Part shown: piece after piece, positions 23,631 to 32,590 of the stretch
Layout: every line of letters starts with the position of its first letter
Numbering within the stretch: the stretch's first letter is position 1
DNA from: a virus
DNA length: 62,345 nucleotides
IMG/VR virus record: IMGVR_UViG_3300046003_004948
Coordinates: 1 to 62,345 of that record
Direction: 5' to 3' (one strand)
Position numbers and translations under genes: made by a program
The notes under the pieces: model-generated
What the model was told of the DNA's origin: nothing
The model's input: the letters and a program-made list of their open reading frames with translations, nothing else
The model's database searches: none

Positions 23631-24695
23631 GTGAAATCTATAACAAATGCTGATAGACCTTATCTATTTTCTCTGAATCAAACAGACACAGAAAATGAAC
23701 TCTTGGCAGCTAATCTATTAAAAAAGATTGGCTTTTCTTCTGTAGAGGATGTTAGTTTTTTGGATTCACAAATGGACTTCGACTGCTTCAAAGCTACAGT
23801 TGATGGACAACCACGATACTTCAAATACTCTTTCGATGGCGATGGTTCATTTTTCGCGCATGAGTATGGTATTCTCAAACAGCTAGCCCCATTTGCCCCT
23901 GTTGCTTACAAACATGGCAAGACCAAGTATGGTGAGCATCTACAGTATATTGTGACCTCGTTTGAATCAGCAGACACAGTAACAGAGTTTGGCATATCAT
24001 CTCTTATAGAGAGCAGCGATTCTTTCTTATACTCTTTCGATCAATTGCGCGGCGTAAAGGTAGATAGAACATTCACGCATTATATCAACGATCTGTTCTC
24101 TCGTTGCGATATAGAACAGCTACCAGAACATTCACTTGCCGCTATTGCAGATCATTCTAACATCAATAGTCTGCGGTCAATTCTTCAAATTCTGAAAAAC
24201 GAAATCGAATATCTTTCGCGGCAAAGTTTCTGTAAGACTTCTGACTTTTGCCACGGAAAGCTCAACACTGATAACATTTTAATCAGAAATAATTTGTTTA
24301 AATTCCAGCACCTACAGAATGGTTACATGGGAAATCAGTTGTTTGATTTGTGCTATTTGTTTATTAACATGGGCATTCCGCTAGAATATCAAAGACAATT
24401 TGCGATGGATTATAAATCTTTGTTTCCAGATTTTAATCAGGAACAGTTTATTGAAGAGTATAATTCATGCTTCAATTTAATGATTCGCCTGTTTGTTTAT
24501 GAGACGATTTTCAACTATCTGTGCGAGATATATCTATACGAAAGCTCTCGTCCTGCAAAAATACTACACATGGTAAGTGTATTCTTACGTAATGAAGAGG
24601 CATTGGCAATGATACCAAGCCTCAGTCAATACAACACGTTTTTAGTTACAGATATTATGGAGCCTTTGATTGGCGATGCAAAGAGTTCAGCGTAA
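23631..24695 (+). CDS. APH/choline-kinase-fold protein lacking catalytic residues (putative pseudokinase)
   Basis: 354 aa starting at GTG. The fold follows aminoglycoside-phosphotransferase-like kinases: a lysine in PRYFKYSF (K65), a helix-C Glu in AHEYGILKQL, and a catalytic-loop equivalent FCHGKLNTDNILI at residues 206-218. In active family members that loop is HGD....N; here the base Asp is Lys210, while Asn215 is kept. The downstream metal-binding Asp ('iDw') is also absent (FKFQHLQNGYMGN), while the later FDLCYL helix is kept. Both catalytic acids are therefore replaced, and a binding or regulatory role is more likely than phosphotransfer. It has its own -10 and is convergent with the next minus gene. 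The fold is inferred from motifs only. Confidence 0.6.
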   Translation: MKSITNADRPYLFSLNQTDTENELLAANLLKKIGFSSVEDVSFLDSQMDFDCFKATVDGQPRYFKYSFDGDGSFFAHEYGILKQLAPFAPVAYKHGKTKYGEHLQYIVTSFESADTVTEFGISSLIESSDSFLYSFDQLRGVKVDRTFTHYINDLFSRCDIEQLPEHSLAAIADHSNINSLRSILQILKNEIEYLSRQSFCKTSDFCHGKLNTDNILIRNNLFKFQHLQNGYMGNQLFDLCYLFINMGIPLEYQRQFAMDYKSLFPDFNQEQFIEEYNSCFNLMIRLFVYETIFNYLCEIYLYESSRPAKILHMVSVFLRNEEALAMIPSLSQYNTFLVTDIMEPLIGDAKSSA

Positions 24696-24706
24696 AAGTA
24701 ATTATT

Positions 24707-24946
24707 TTAGTATAGCTTATTTTTAACGTATTGCACGCAATCTATAAAATTGTTAATTTTTATATCTAAAAATCTTCTTTCGTCTATTCTGTTGACTAGG
24801 GTAATATCGCCAAAAGGATCAAGATAAAAACTTAAATGATAAGCGTTTTCTGCATGAGTTATCGTTATCTCTTGTTTTTTGAAAACACCTTGTCCAGAAT
24901 CTTCAAATCCTAAAGAAATTAAATGATCAACTATTACTTGTTCCAT
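24707..24946 (-). CDS. Hypothetical 79-aa protein
   Basis: Unrecognised. The alternating pattern (ITITHAENAYHLSFYLD, DITLVNRIDERRFLDIKI) suggests a small alpha/beta fold. It is preceded by a GTGTAAT motif that overlaps the stop codon of the large adhesin gene, giving it a separate transcription start as well as read-through from the fibre operon. Confidence 0.65.
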   Translation of the reverse strand: MEQVIVDHLISLGFEDSGQGVFKKQEITITHAENAYHLSFYLDPFGDITLVNRIDERRFLDIKINNFIDCVQYVKNKLY

Positions 24947-24956
24947 GATATATTTT

Positions 24957-24963
24957 ATTACAC
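24957..24963 (-). promoter_or_regulatory. GTGTAAT motif upstream of the 79-aa gene
   Basis: On the minus strand GTGTAAT (24963-24957), with the ATG at 24946 starting 16 nt after the T of TGTAAT. The GTG TAA bases also form the last codon and stop of the adhesin gene. Confidence 0.5.
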
Positions 24964-27900
24964 TCCAAAACCTTGAAAATTCTTATCAATCTTTCCGCTA
25001 TAATCCATAGCGGCAATAGAACATCTAAAATTTGGATCTTTCATGTCGCCAAATAATCCATGGAAAAATATTTTATCTTCATTAAAAGATGCATCATATA
25101 CAAACAAGTTCGAGCTATTTGAATTTGTATTATTCAACGCATCATTTAAAGATGCTGGCAATTCTGAATCTATTGTAAAATCAAAATTGCCAATATTTAC
25201 TCCTGTTATTTTATCTTTTAAAGTAATGAAACTGTTTTGAGGAGAAGCGGAATTTGAATATCTATATTCTGGCACATCGGCAAATTCACCTCCAACTATT
25301 AACATATCTCCAGTACTTTTTATATCCCATATATTTCCAGGATGACTATCTCCCGCACCAAAAGGCATTCTTTCTTTAAAAATACTTTGCTGACCGAATC
25401 CTCCATAATTTCTTAATATGTTTCCACTGGCGGGGTTAACTAAAAACACTCCTCTTGGACTAACATCATCACCAGAACCCCCCACTGATATAAAATCTCC
25501 ACCTATAAATAATCCACTAGGATGCATGTGAAAAGATGTAACTCCATCTGTTCCTCCTGCGGCTCGATTTGCAAACCAATAAGTTGTAGGAACAGTATAG
25601 CCAGAAAAAGGACGAAAAGTCGTAATATGATTAGCATTATTCGCATTAAAAGCAGCAGCATAAGCATAAACATTATTTGCAGCTGCTCCAACTTGACCAA
25701 ATGTTCCCCCAGCGTATAAACTATCTCCCGAAACTAAAAGTTTTCTAATCCCGCCATTTAAAATCAGTGGATTGTAAGATTCAAGAACTCCTCCTGAAGC
25801 TGAAGAAATATCAAATCTACAAACTCTATTTCTGCTTAATCCGCTCATAGTTGTAAAATCACCACCAGCAAAAAGTTTATCGCCGCTAAATTGAAAATCA
25901 TAAATAGTGCTATTGGAATTTGGATTCCATGCGTCAAGAGTATTTGTATTTAAATTTATTCTTGCTATACGATTTCTTGCCACACCCAATACAGATGTAA
26001 ATGATCCACCTATGTAAAGAAAATTATCTTTTCTTTTAATTGCTCGAACGTCACTATTTACATTATAGTCTATTCCAGAAATCATTTGGTTATTTAAATC
26101 AAACCAAGCAACCCTATTTCTTGTAACTGTAGAATTTGTGTTTGTGCTTGGAGACATGTTTTGAACATTTGTAAATGATCCTCCCATATACATAAAACCA
26201 GATTCTAAAAATGTAGATAAAACCTGCCCCCCTCCCCTAATGCAAAGTGGAGCGCCATCTCTATCGTTAACATATCCAGTTACAATATGACCAGACTCCA
26301 AATTATATCTCATTTGAAACGCATGTGGAGTAAAATTTTGTGATCCAACGCTTTGAGGTATAGTTGCAGAGATTATACTTCCGTTTGCATATAAAGTTTT
26401 TTTATGTATTTCTGTTGTATACACTCCTCCATATGTAGATCCCATTAAATGAACATTTCGCTTTAAAAGACTTCCGCTTTCTATGCTAAAAAATGCCAAC
26501 CCAGCTCTTCTTTCTCCAGCATTAGAAAAGCTACCACATATTACTACTCCAGATGGAGTAACTTTAAGATTTGTCGGTTCTTTAGACAGTTCTGGGTCCC
26601 ATTCTAACAACCCCGTATTATTTAAATTTATAGCTGCGCCATAATTTCTTTCTTGCCCCAATACCGATCTAAATCCGCCACCAATATACAAAGTATTAGT
26701 AGATGGATCTATATCCATGGCTTTGACATCGCCTCTGTCAAGGTTTAAATTAAAATCTGTTATTGTGTTATTTTGTATATTTAAACAAAAAATTCCATAT
26801 CTATTATTTCCGCTTACTGTGTCGAAAGTTCCTCCGACATAAAGAAGATTGTCTTTCCTTTTCATGCAGGAAACTTTTGAACTGGAAGTTTTATTAGAAT
26901 TTAAACCAAAAAGGTTATTATTAATTTCAAAATTTCTTCCATGAGTTGGCGCATTAGTATTTATGTCTAGTCCTATAAAATTGTTGTATCTATTAGGCAC
27001 GGTTCCAGAAATAAAGTTTCCGCCCAAAAATAGCGTACTTCCACTTTTTTCGATTGCTATAACATCGTAATTTACTCCCAAATTAACATTTAAATTTGTT
27101 GTTAACCCACCGCTGATGGCATCTACAATAGCTATAGAATTTCTGATTTTAGAAGCGTTGTTAGATTCATTTACAGTATTAAATCTTCCGCCAATTGTTA
27201 TTGTATTATCTCCCGTATCAAGATGCATACAATATACTGCTTGCGTATCATTAGCGAGAGAGTATGCGCTAGTAGCAGCGTTGATCATTTGGAGATTTGG
27301 ATTCCATTCTGTTATTCTATTCGTATTTAGATCGACTGCAAAAGCATTGTTTCTAGGTACTTTCTGCACAAAAGCTCCACCTTGTTTGGCAAAAATATGT
27401 ATTTTATTATCTATTTTTTTAATCACATTAAAACCCGCAATAGAACTTTGATCTCCTTGATATACATTTGTGGTACCAGCTCCATAGCCTAAACCAGTAT
27501 AAGTGGTTAAACCGCTAATATTATCTATTACTATAGGAAAAGCTATTGGATTATGATAATCAGGTATCAAAGGACCACTTGTCGGACGATTATCAATTTT
27601 ATATGTCCAGCTTCTATTGTTAGGTGTTGTCGAATTTATAATAACTTTATCACCAAATTCAGCAATACTTCCACAAGGATTATTTCCAAAATTAAATTTT
27701 GGTCTAAAGCCTGTAATTAAAAGCCCACTTTCGTAATCAACTTTGCAGATGTTTTGATAGTTTCCACCTGATCCATTAATAGTAGTGAAATCTCCCACCA
27801 AATACATACCATTTGCTCCAGTTGCCATTTGTCTGATGGTGCTATTAGCATTGGGATTAAATGGAGATAAGCTCATACTTGGCAGATTTATTGCCGCCAT

Positions 27901-28827
27901 TCGATTTCTGGATACTCCACTAAAAGTTGTAAAGGGACCCATGATATAAATTTTATCTCCATATTTTAAGATTTGATCTATATTACCATTGGGACCATTA
28001 GCTATGGTTAATCCAGTAATATAAGTTCCGCTTACATAATCTAAACATACCAAGCGATTGCAAACGACTCCTGCCGCAGTTGTAAATTGTCCAGCGATCC
28101 AAATTCCAGTTTTATTAGGATAAAAATTTCCCGTATCTGCAAAATAATCTATTGGAGGACCATCTGTTTTAGTGGCGTTTGAGAAATTTTGAGTCCAAAG
28201 CTGGTCTGCCCTTAAAGCCCATTTATAATTATTAGCAGGATTTTCAAGCAGATTAAATTTCATAACAGTCTGATTATATAAACCATAATTATAACTTGCA
28301 GCGTTAAATGCTCCATTTCCTGTAAACACAGCTATATTATTTCCACCATGCATGAAAAATATTCCAGAGCCAATGCTTTGTATATTTCTCAAACTTGTTC
28401 CGCCGCCAAGACTCAATCCAAGTCCAGTATTTAAACCCGAAGGAGTAATTTGCGCCAATCCTATTTTTCCAAATAAAAAATTCGCTGGGGATTGAGAAAT
28501 TCTTCCATCTGGGAATGGCACTTGAGAAAGATTATTCACCGATGAAAAACCACCAAGTAAATATCTATTTCCATACTGATCTACTGTAGTATCAACAACT
28601 CCTTTATTGTTTCTTGTTCCGTATGTTCTAGTATCTACTTCTGCTGGATAAATATTGAGTTCATTATCTAATGTTGCATAACTTGGATAAACTTCACAAA
28701 GTGAATTAAAAGATCCGCCAAGATACAAAATATTATCTTTAACCAAAGAAGCGTAAACTATACCGTTCGGATATAATAAGTTTTCTGTTGTGGTATTTTT
28801 GTCTAAATTCGAAAATGGTAAAAACAT
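24958..28827 (-). CDS. Giant tail adhesin built of delta-60/DUF5122-type beta-propeller repeats
   Basis: 1289 aa with about 17 copies of a blade motif (L-Y/F-h-G-G-x-F-x-x-h), for example LYLGGSFNSL, IYIMGPFTTFSG, MYLVGDFTTING, LYVGGTFDTVSG, LYIGGSFTSV, LFAGGDFTTMSG and MLIVGGEFADV. Each is followed by an 'R.ri..h......l..wnp' half. This spacing of roughly 60-75 residues is that of the delta-60 repeat that forms beta-propellers in surface proteins. No signal peptide is present, as expected for a virion protein. It lies 5 bp after the fibre gene and is probably a distal tail adhesin binding a host surface polymer. The repeats differ enough at DNA level to avoid simple tandem repetition. Confidence 0.75.
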   Translation of the reverse strand: MFLPFSNLDKNTTTENLLYPNGIVYASLVKDNILYLGGSFNSLCEVYPSYATLDNELNIYPAEVDTRTYGTRNNKGVVDTTVDQYGNRYLLGGFSSVNNLSQVPFPDGRISQSPANFLFGKIGLAQITPSGLNTGLGLSLGGGTSLRNIQSIGSGIFFMHGGNNIAVFTGNGAFNAASYNYGLYNQTVMKFNLLENPANNYKWALRADQLWTQNFSNATKTDGPPIDYFADTGNFYPNKTGIWIAGQFTTAAGVVCNRLVCLDYVSGTYITGLTIANGPNGNIDQILKYGDKIYIMGPFTTFSGVSRNRMAAINLPSMSLSPFNPNANSTIRQMATGANGMYLVGDFTTINGSGGNYQNICKVDYESGLLITGFRPKFNFGNNPCGSIAEFGDKVIINSTTPNNRSWTYKIDNRPTSGPLIPDYHNPIAFPIVIDNISGLTTYTGLGYGAGTTNVYQGDQSSIAGFNVIKKIDNKIHIFAKQGGAFVQKVPRNNAFAVDLNTNRITEWNPNLQMINAATSAYSLANDTQAVYCMHLDTGDNTITIGGRFNTVNESNNASKIRNSIAIVDAISGGLTTNLNVNLGVNYDVIAIEKSGSTLFLGGNFISGTVPNRYNNFIGLDINTNAPTHGRNFEINNNLFGLNSNKTSSSKVSCMKRKDNLLYVGGTFDTVSGNNRYGIFCLNIQNNTITDFNLNLDRGDVKAMDIDPSTNTLYIGGGFRSVLGQERNYGAAINLNNTGLLEWDPELSKEPTNLKVTPSGVVICGSFSNAGERRAGLAFFSIESGSLLKRNVHLMGSTYGGVYTTEIHKKTLYANGSIISATIPQSVGSQNFTPHAFQMRYNLESGHIVTGYVNDRDGAPLCIRGGGQVLSTFLESGFMYMGGSFTNVQNMSPSTNTNSTVTRNRVAWFDLNNQMISGIDYNVNSDVRAIKRKDNFLYIGGSFTSVLGVARNRIARINLNTNTLDAWNPNSNSTIYDFQFSGDKLFAGGDFTTMSGLSRNRVCRFDISSASGGVLESYNPLILNGGIRKLLVSGDSLYAGGTFGQVGAAANNVYAYAAAFNANNANHITTFRPFSGYTVPTTYWFANRAAGGTDGVTSFHMHPSGLFIGGDFISVGGSGDDVSPRGVFLVNPASGNILRNYGGFGQQSIFKERMPFGAGDSHPGNIWDIKSTGDMLIVGGEFADVPEYRYSNSASPQNSFITLKDKITGVNIGNFDFTIDSELPASLNDALNNTNSNSSNLFVYDASFNEDKIFFHGLFGDMKDPNFRCSIAAMDYSGKIDKNFQGFGV

Positions 28828-28832
28828 ATTTT

Positions 28833-31800
28833 TTAATTAATAAAATCTTTAATATAAGTCGAATAAAAATTAGAATCTATTTTAAGCGCTGTATATATAT
28901 CTGCTTTGCTTGGTGTCAAAGTTAAAGAGGGAATAACTCCTCCTGGGAATTTGTAATTACTATTAAATATGATATTGTTGCTACCGCTTGGACTTTGTTT
29001 TATTTTTATTACAATATTTTCGCCATTATTCATATTGATTGGCGCGTTCAAAGTGGCGCTTGCACCTGCAAGTCCAGTTAAAACATATTCAAAAGTTCTT
29101 GCAAGATTCGCATCTGGAGTAAAATTATTTCCAGTAAAATATACTACGTTCTTTTTATAGTAAACCTCTTCGCCACTAACCAATGGAACAGATTGGAAGT
29201 TTTTGATTCCACTTACGGTTTGATTTCCTGTATTATAAACAAGATTGTTGGCACTTATATTTCCACTTATATTTGCATTTCCACTGACAGTTAATCTTTC
29301 ATTTGGAGCAACTGTTCCAATGCCGATATAACCATTTGTTGATTTTGCAAAAAGTGAAGTAGCTGATGTTCCATAATTATAAATTCTAAAACCATCATCA
29401 GAATCTTCATAGCCAAATAGAAATTTAAGCGATCCTGCGGATCTCAACATAACTTGAGAATCGCCAGCTCCAGCTTCAATCGTTAGTGAATTATTACCTG
29501 CGGTATAGGTATGTAATGGAGTTAACGGCGATGTTGTTCCAATACCAACGCGACCATCACCTAGAAGCGTCATAACTGTAGTGTCAGGTGTTACTGGTGA
29601 TACTGAGTTTCCTTGTTGTAACGCTATGTCTAGTCTAGTATTGTTTACGTTTGTATTAGGATTGGATAGTCTAAATGATGCTGCGGTATGAAATGCTACT
29701 CCAGGATTGTAAGGTCGAGATAGAACCAAAACATTAGAAGGAGTTGTAGTTGTGAGACTTCCAGCAACATCTAACTTGCCTATTAAAGATGATGTGCCAA
29801 TGCCGACATTACCAGAAGAATCAATTCTCATTCTTTCACCACTCGAAGTACCGAATGTAAAGCCATCAAACCCTTGTAATGCTAGTTGATTAGATATTCT
29901 AGTTAATGCAACATTAACATTACCAAACTCTAATCTACCTACTGTACCGTCTTGACCTATTCTTACGGCTACACCACTCAGTGATGTATTAATGTGAAGA
30001 GGGGCAGCTGGAGTTGTTGTGCCAATGCCGACATTACCGCCATTAATCCAACTATCTCCAGCTTTAGAGAGTTTATAAGCATTCGCACCAAACTCTCTTA
30101 AGCTACCATTTAGATAATTATCACCTCTTATCACAACCTGACCGTTAACATCAAGCATGAAAGTACTTTGTGGTGTAGTCGTCCCGATACCTACTCTATT
30201 ATTGACACTATCAACAAACAATGTATTTGTATCAACTGTTAGATTTCCGCTAATATTTACTCCTGTAGTGAAAGTTTTAACACCAGAAATAGTTTGATCA
30301 CCATAAAGCAAAACAGAACTACCACTAAGTAAACTAATTTTAGAATCTAAAGAGCTTCCAGTGCTGTTAAGATTGCTTATGGTCGCGTAAACGCCACTTA
30401 GGTTATTGATGTTTGTTTGTAGCGTCGAACCTGTCGCAGCGAGATTAGTGATTGTCGCATAAGTAGATAGATCAACTCCAGTAATAAATCCAGAGGGATT
30501 ACTTACAGAATAAAATGCACCAGTCTGAGAATTTAAAACATAAGAACCAGTAGCATTAGACAAGGTGCTGATTTGGGTTTGCAAGCTACCACTAATACCC
30601 GTCATTTCTTCAACGGAAGCTATCGTATCTAAAACACTTAGATCGCTAGCTCTAGTTCCAATTCCAAACTTAAACTTATCTGAATGATCAAAACCAAGAA
30701 TCGCACCAGAATCATTGATACCAGTCAAACCAGCACCAGTTACAAAAAACAAACCACCATCAACTGCCCCACCAGTCAAATTAAGCATGATGAAATTACT
30801 TGCGATATTCGTGTTTGTGGTATTTACGATTGTTTCAAGACCAGTGACATACAAATTGTTGATATATACTTTATCATGAAAGGTTTTGTCTCCAAGTATT
30901 GTTTCCGCGCCAGTTGTATTAACGTATCTGGATTCAGATTCGCTTTTGGTATAATAGTTGCCAGAGAATGAAAGATCGACTCCTGTAATAAATCCAGAAG
31001 GATTGCTTGTTGGATAATAGTTTCCCGTTTGATTGTTTAAGTTGGTTATTTGATTTTGTAAAGAACCACTGATTCCAGTCGAGAAAGCAATTGTAGAATA
31101 GTTAGATAAATTAACACCTGTAATAAATCCCGAAGGGTTGCTGGCAGCGTAAAACGCTCCAGTTTGCGAAGCGGTGATAAAATTGCCCGTTTCAGATGGT
31201 CTTACCACATTGCCAGTAACGTAAGCAGAAAGATCAACTCCAGTAATGTAACCACTTGGGTTACTTGTTGGATAAAATACACCAGTTTCAGAAGGTCTTA
31301 CAACACTTCCTGTAATATAGTTACTTGGATTGCTATTAAGCGGGTAAAAAGCGCCTGTTAATTCTCCTGTATTGACACTCACAGCCTCTCCACTAAGCAT
31401 TACCCCTGTGCCATTAACACTTGGTCGTAAAACAAAAGCTTTGGCTCCGCTAATTGTTTGATCTCCAGCAAGACCAACATAGCGAAGATCTGCCGATCCT
31501 ATAGTTAAAAATGAACCAGTTTCATTTGGTCTAACAACTGCGCCAGTAATTAAATTGAAATACTGTCCAGATGAAAGATGATAATATTGACCAGTAGATC
31601 CCCCCTGCAAATCACCAAAAGTATTGTGAAGAAGCTCACCACTTACGCCACTTAAATAGACGATATTGATTCCATTGTAAAAAACAGAAGGATTCAATAA
31701 TACATCATTAGAGTTATCATTTACTTGAATAGAGTTATACTGGTCTTCAAGGATATTCAAAGACACAGTTTGATTTGAATTATTTATATCAATAATTGTC

Positions 31801-31838
31801 GATGGATCTTGAACTACATTTATTGTAAATTCGCTCAT
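28833..31838 (-). CDS. Tail fibre protein with repeated shaft modules
   Basis: 1001 aa. The N-terminus is beta-rich and presumably attaches to the tail tip. Residues 162-290 hold repeats of the type SNPSGFITGVDLS with VVRPSETG linkers, and another at 446-458. GDQTISGxKxF-like motifs recur at about 125, 513 and 872, and VGIGTTxP-like motifs at about 549, 603, 678, 764 and 838. These are common in trimeric phage fibre shafts. The C-terminus (residues 900-1001) is a non-repetitive domain. It overlaps the preceding small gene by 4 bp. Binding specificity cannot be read from the sequence. Confidence 0.8.
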   Translation of the reverse strand: MSEFTINVVQDPSTIIDINNSNQTVSLNILEDQYNSIQVNDNSNDVLLNPSVFYNGINIVYLSGVSGELLHNTFGDLQGGSTGQYYHLSSGQYFNLITGAVVRPNETGSFLTIGSADLRYVGLAGDQTISGAKAFVLRPSVNGTGVMLSGEAVSVNTGELTGAFYPLNSNPSNYITGSVVRPSETGVFYPTSNPSGYITGVDLSAYVTGNVVRPSETGNFITASQTGAFYAASNPSGFITGVNLSNYSTIAFSTGISGSLQNQITNLNNQTGNYYPTSNPSGFITGVDLSFSGNYYTKSESESRYVNTTGAETILGDKTFHDKVYINNLYVTGLETIVNTTNTNIASNFIMLNLTGGAVDGGLFFVTGAGLTGINDSGAILGFDHSDKFKFGIGTRASDLSVLDTIASVEEMTGISGSLQTQISTLSNATGSYVLNSQTGAFYSVSNPSGFITGVDLSTYATITNLAATGSTLQTNINNLSGVYATISNLNSTGSSLDSKISLLSGSSVLLYGDQTISGVKTFTTGVNISGNLTVDTNTLFVDSVNNRVGIGTTTPQSTFMLDVNGQVVIRGDNYLNGSLREFGANAYKLSKAGDSWINGGNVGIGTTTPAAPLHINTSLSGVAVRIGQDGTVGRLEFGNVNVALTRISNQLALQGFDGFTFGTSSGERMRIDSSGNVGIGTSSLIGKLDVAGSLTTTTPSNVLVLSRPYNPGVAFHTAASFRLSNPNTNVNNTRLDIALQQGNSVSPVTPDTTVMTLLGDGRVGIGTTSPLTPLHTYTAGNNSLTIEAGAGDSQVMLRSAGSLKFLFGYEDSDDGFRIYNYGTSATSLFAKSTNGYIGIGTVAPNERLTVSGNANISGNISANNLVYNTGNQTVSGIKNFQSVPLVSGEEVYYKKNVVYFTGNNFTPDANLARTFEYVLTGLAGASATLNAPINMNNGENIVIKIKQSPSGSNNIIFNSNYKFPGGVIPSLTLTPSKADIYTALKIDSNFYSTYIKDFIN
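30969..31355 (-). repeat. Internal coding repeats of the fibre shaft
   Basis: Four to five imperfect copies of a unit coding for (T/A)SNPSG(F/Y)ITGV(D/N)LS, plus three copies of VVRPSETG, lie in residues 162-290 of the fibre. They are in frame and could recombine to lengthen or shorten the shaft. Confidence 0.75.
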
Positions 31839-32170
31839 GGATTAGTTGCAGATTTAATGACATAAACAGGACCATGCATCAATTTATCTGGGCATTCGCC
31901 AGATTTGTCTGCATATAAATCCCAATAAGACGGCGCTAAATCGAGATTTAGCGTTTGCGCCGAATTCAAACTGATTTTTGCAATACCACTTGGTATGCTA
32001 ATAATTTCTGTCGTGAGAACTGCTTGCAAAGCATCATCAAAGCTTCTGCGAATTTGACCAGTGAGAGTGACTCCACTTAAATTATAAATGCCATTGCTTC
32101 GTTGAATAGTAAGCGTTAAATCATAGCAACCTCTCTGTTCAATAGTTATTCCTGTATATGCAGCACTCAT
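31835..32170 (-). CDS. Small tail-fibre-associated structural protein
   Basis: 111 aa from ATG 32170 (a TTG codon just before it is in frame but less likely). The pattern YDLTLTIQRSNGIYNLSGVT then LTGQIRRSFDDA, with a late WDLYADKSGE, resembles small beta-sandwich proteins often encoded next to phage fibres or baseplate adaptors. It overlaps the fibre by 4 bp (ATGA). ATG 32170 is favoured because it stands 14 nt after the first base of the upstream TGTAAT motif. Confidence 0.6.
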   Translation of the reverse strand: MSAAYTGITIEQRGCYDLTLTIQRSNGIYNLSGVTLTGQIRRSFDDALQAVLTTEIISIPSGIAKISLNSAQTLNLDLAPSYWDLYADKSGECPDKLMHGPVYVIKSATNP

Positions 32171-32178
32171 CAAACATT

Positions 32179-32185
32179 ATTACAC
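32179..32185 (-). promoter_or_regulatory. GTGTAAT motif driving the fibre/adhesin operon
   Basis: Minus strand GTGTAAT (32185-32179) in GGGTGTAATAATG; the ATG at 32170 is 14 nt from the T of TGTAAT. It precedes the small structural protein, fibre and adhesin genes and overlaps the end of the SET-domain gene. Confidence 0.6.
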
Positions 32186-32590
32186 CCAATCAATCTCGTC
32201 TGAAGAATATTTACACGTAAGCTCTTCTCCAATTTGAATTTTTCTTGCGGCATAGTAAATATCTCGCTCTCTGTCGTGAATTAAGTTTGGTTCATCAGAA
32301 TGATTCACGAAGTAAGCTGCGCCAATATCGTTAATGTGGCAATCAATCCAAAAACCGTATTCGTTGTTGTTGCAGACTTTTTTGATATGATCTAAGATGT
32401 TATTCTCGACATTTTTAACTTCACCCCAGCGGATAAAGCACAAATCTTTTGGCGCGAAAACAACTTCATTTTTATGAATTTCAGTAAGAGTGACAGCTCC
32501 AACTCCTGCGCCAACGATAGAGCTTGGTACTAGCTTTACTAATATGCCATTGCATATTTGATTTGTTAATGCTTTTTTAGTGAGTGACAT
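32180..32590 (-). CDS. SET-domain protein (putative lysine methyltransferase)
   Basis: 136 aa, about the size of a minimal SET domain. VGAGVGAVTLTEIHKNEVVF at residues 26-45 matches the SAM-binding start ('kG.GvfA...I.kGe.i'). AAYFVNHSDEPNLIHD (N96-H97-S98) is the 'f.NHSc.PN' pseudoknot motif, and YYAARKIQIGEELTCKYSSD is the 'a.rdI..GeELt.dY' motif with the catalytic Tyr at 128. The post-SET cysteines are missing. SET proteins methylate lysines, and a phage copy next to fibre genes might modify a virion protein or a host target. It overlaps the upstream gene by 14 bp. Confidence 0.8.
   Translation of the reverse strand: MSLTKKALTNQICNGILVKLVPSSIVGAGVGAVTLTEIHKNEVVFAPKDLCFIRWGEVKNVENNILDHIKKVCNNNEYGFWIDCHINDIGAAYFVNHSDEPNLIHDRERDIYYAARKIQIGEELTCKYSSDEIDWV

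Noticed and set aside
27116-27451. Plus-strand open frame inside the adhesin gene
   Set aside because: Antisense to blade repeats; the frame exists because of biased codon use on the other strand.
30969-31355. Repeat array resembling a CRISPR
   Set aside because: The repeats are in frame inside the fibre gene, imperfect, and encode the same peptide; there are no unique spacers between identical repeats.
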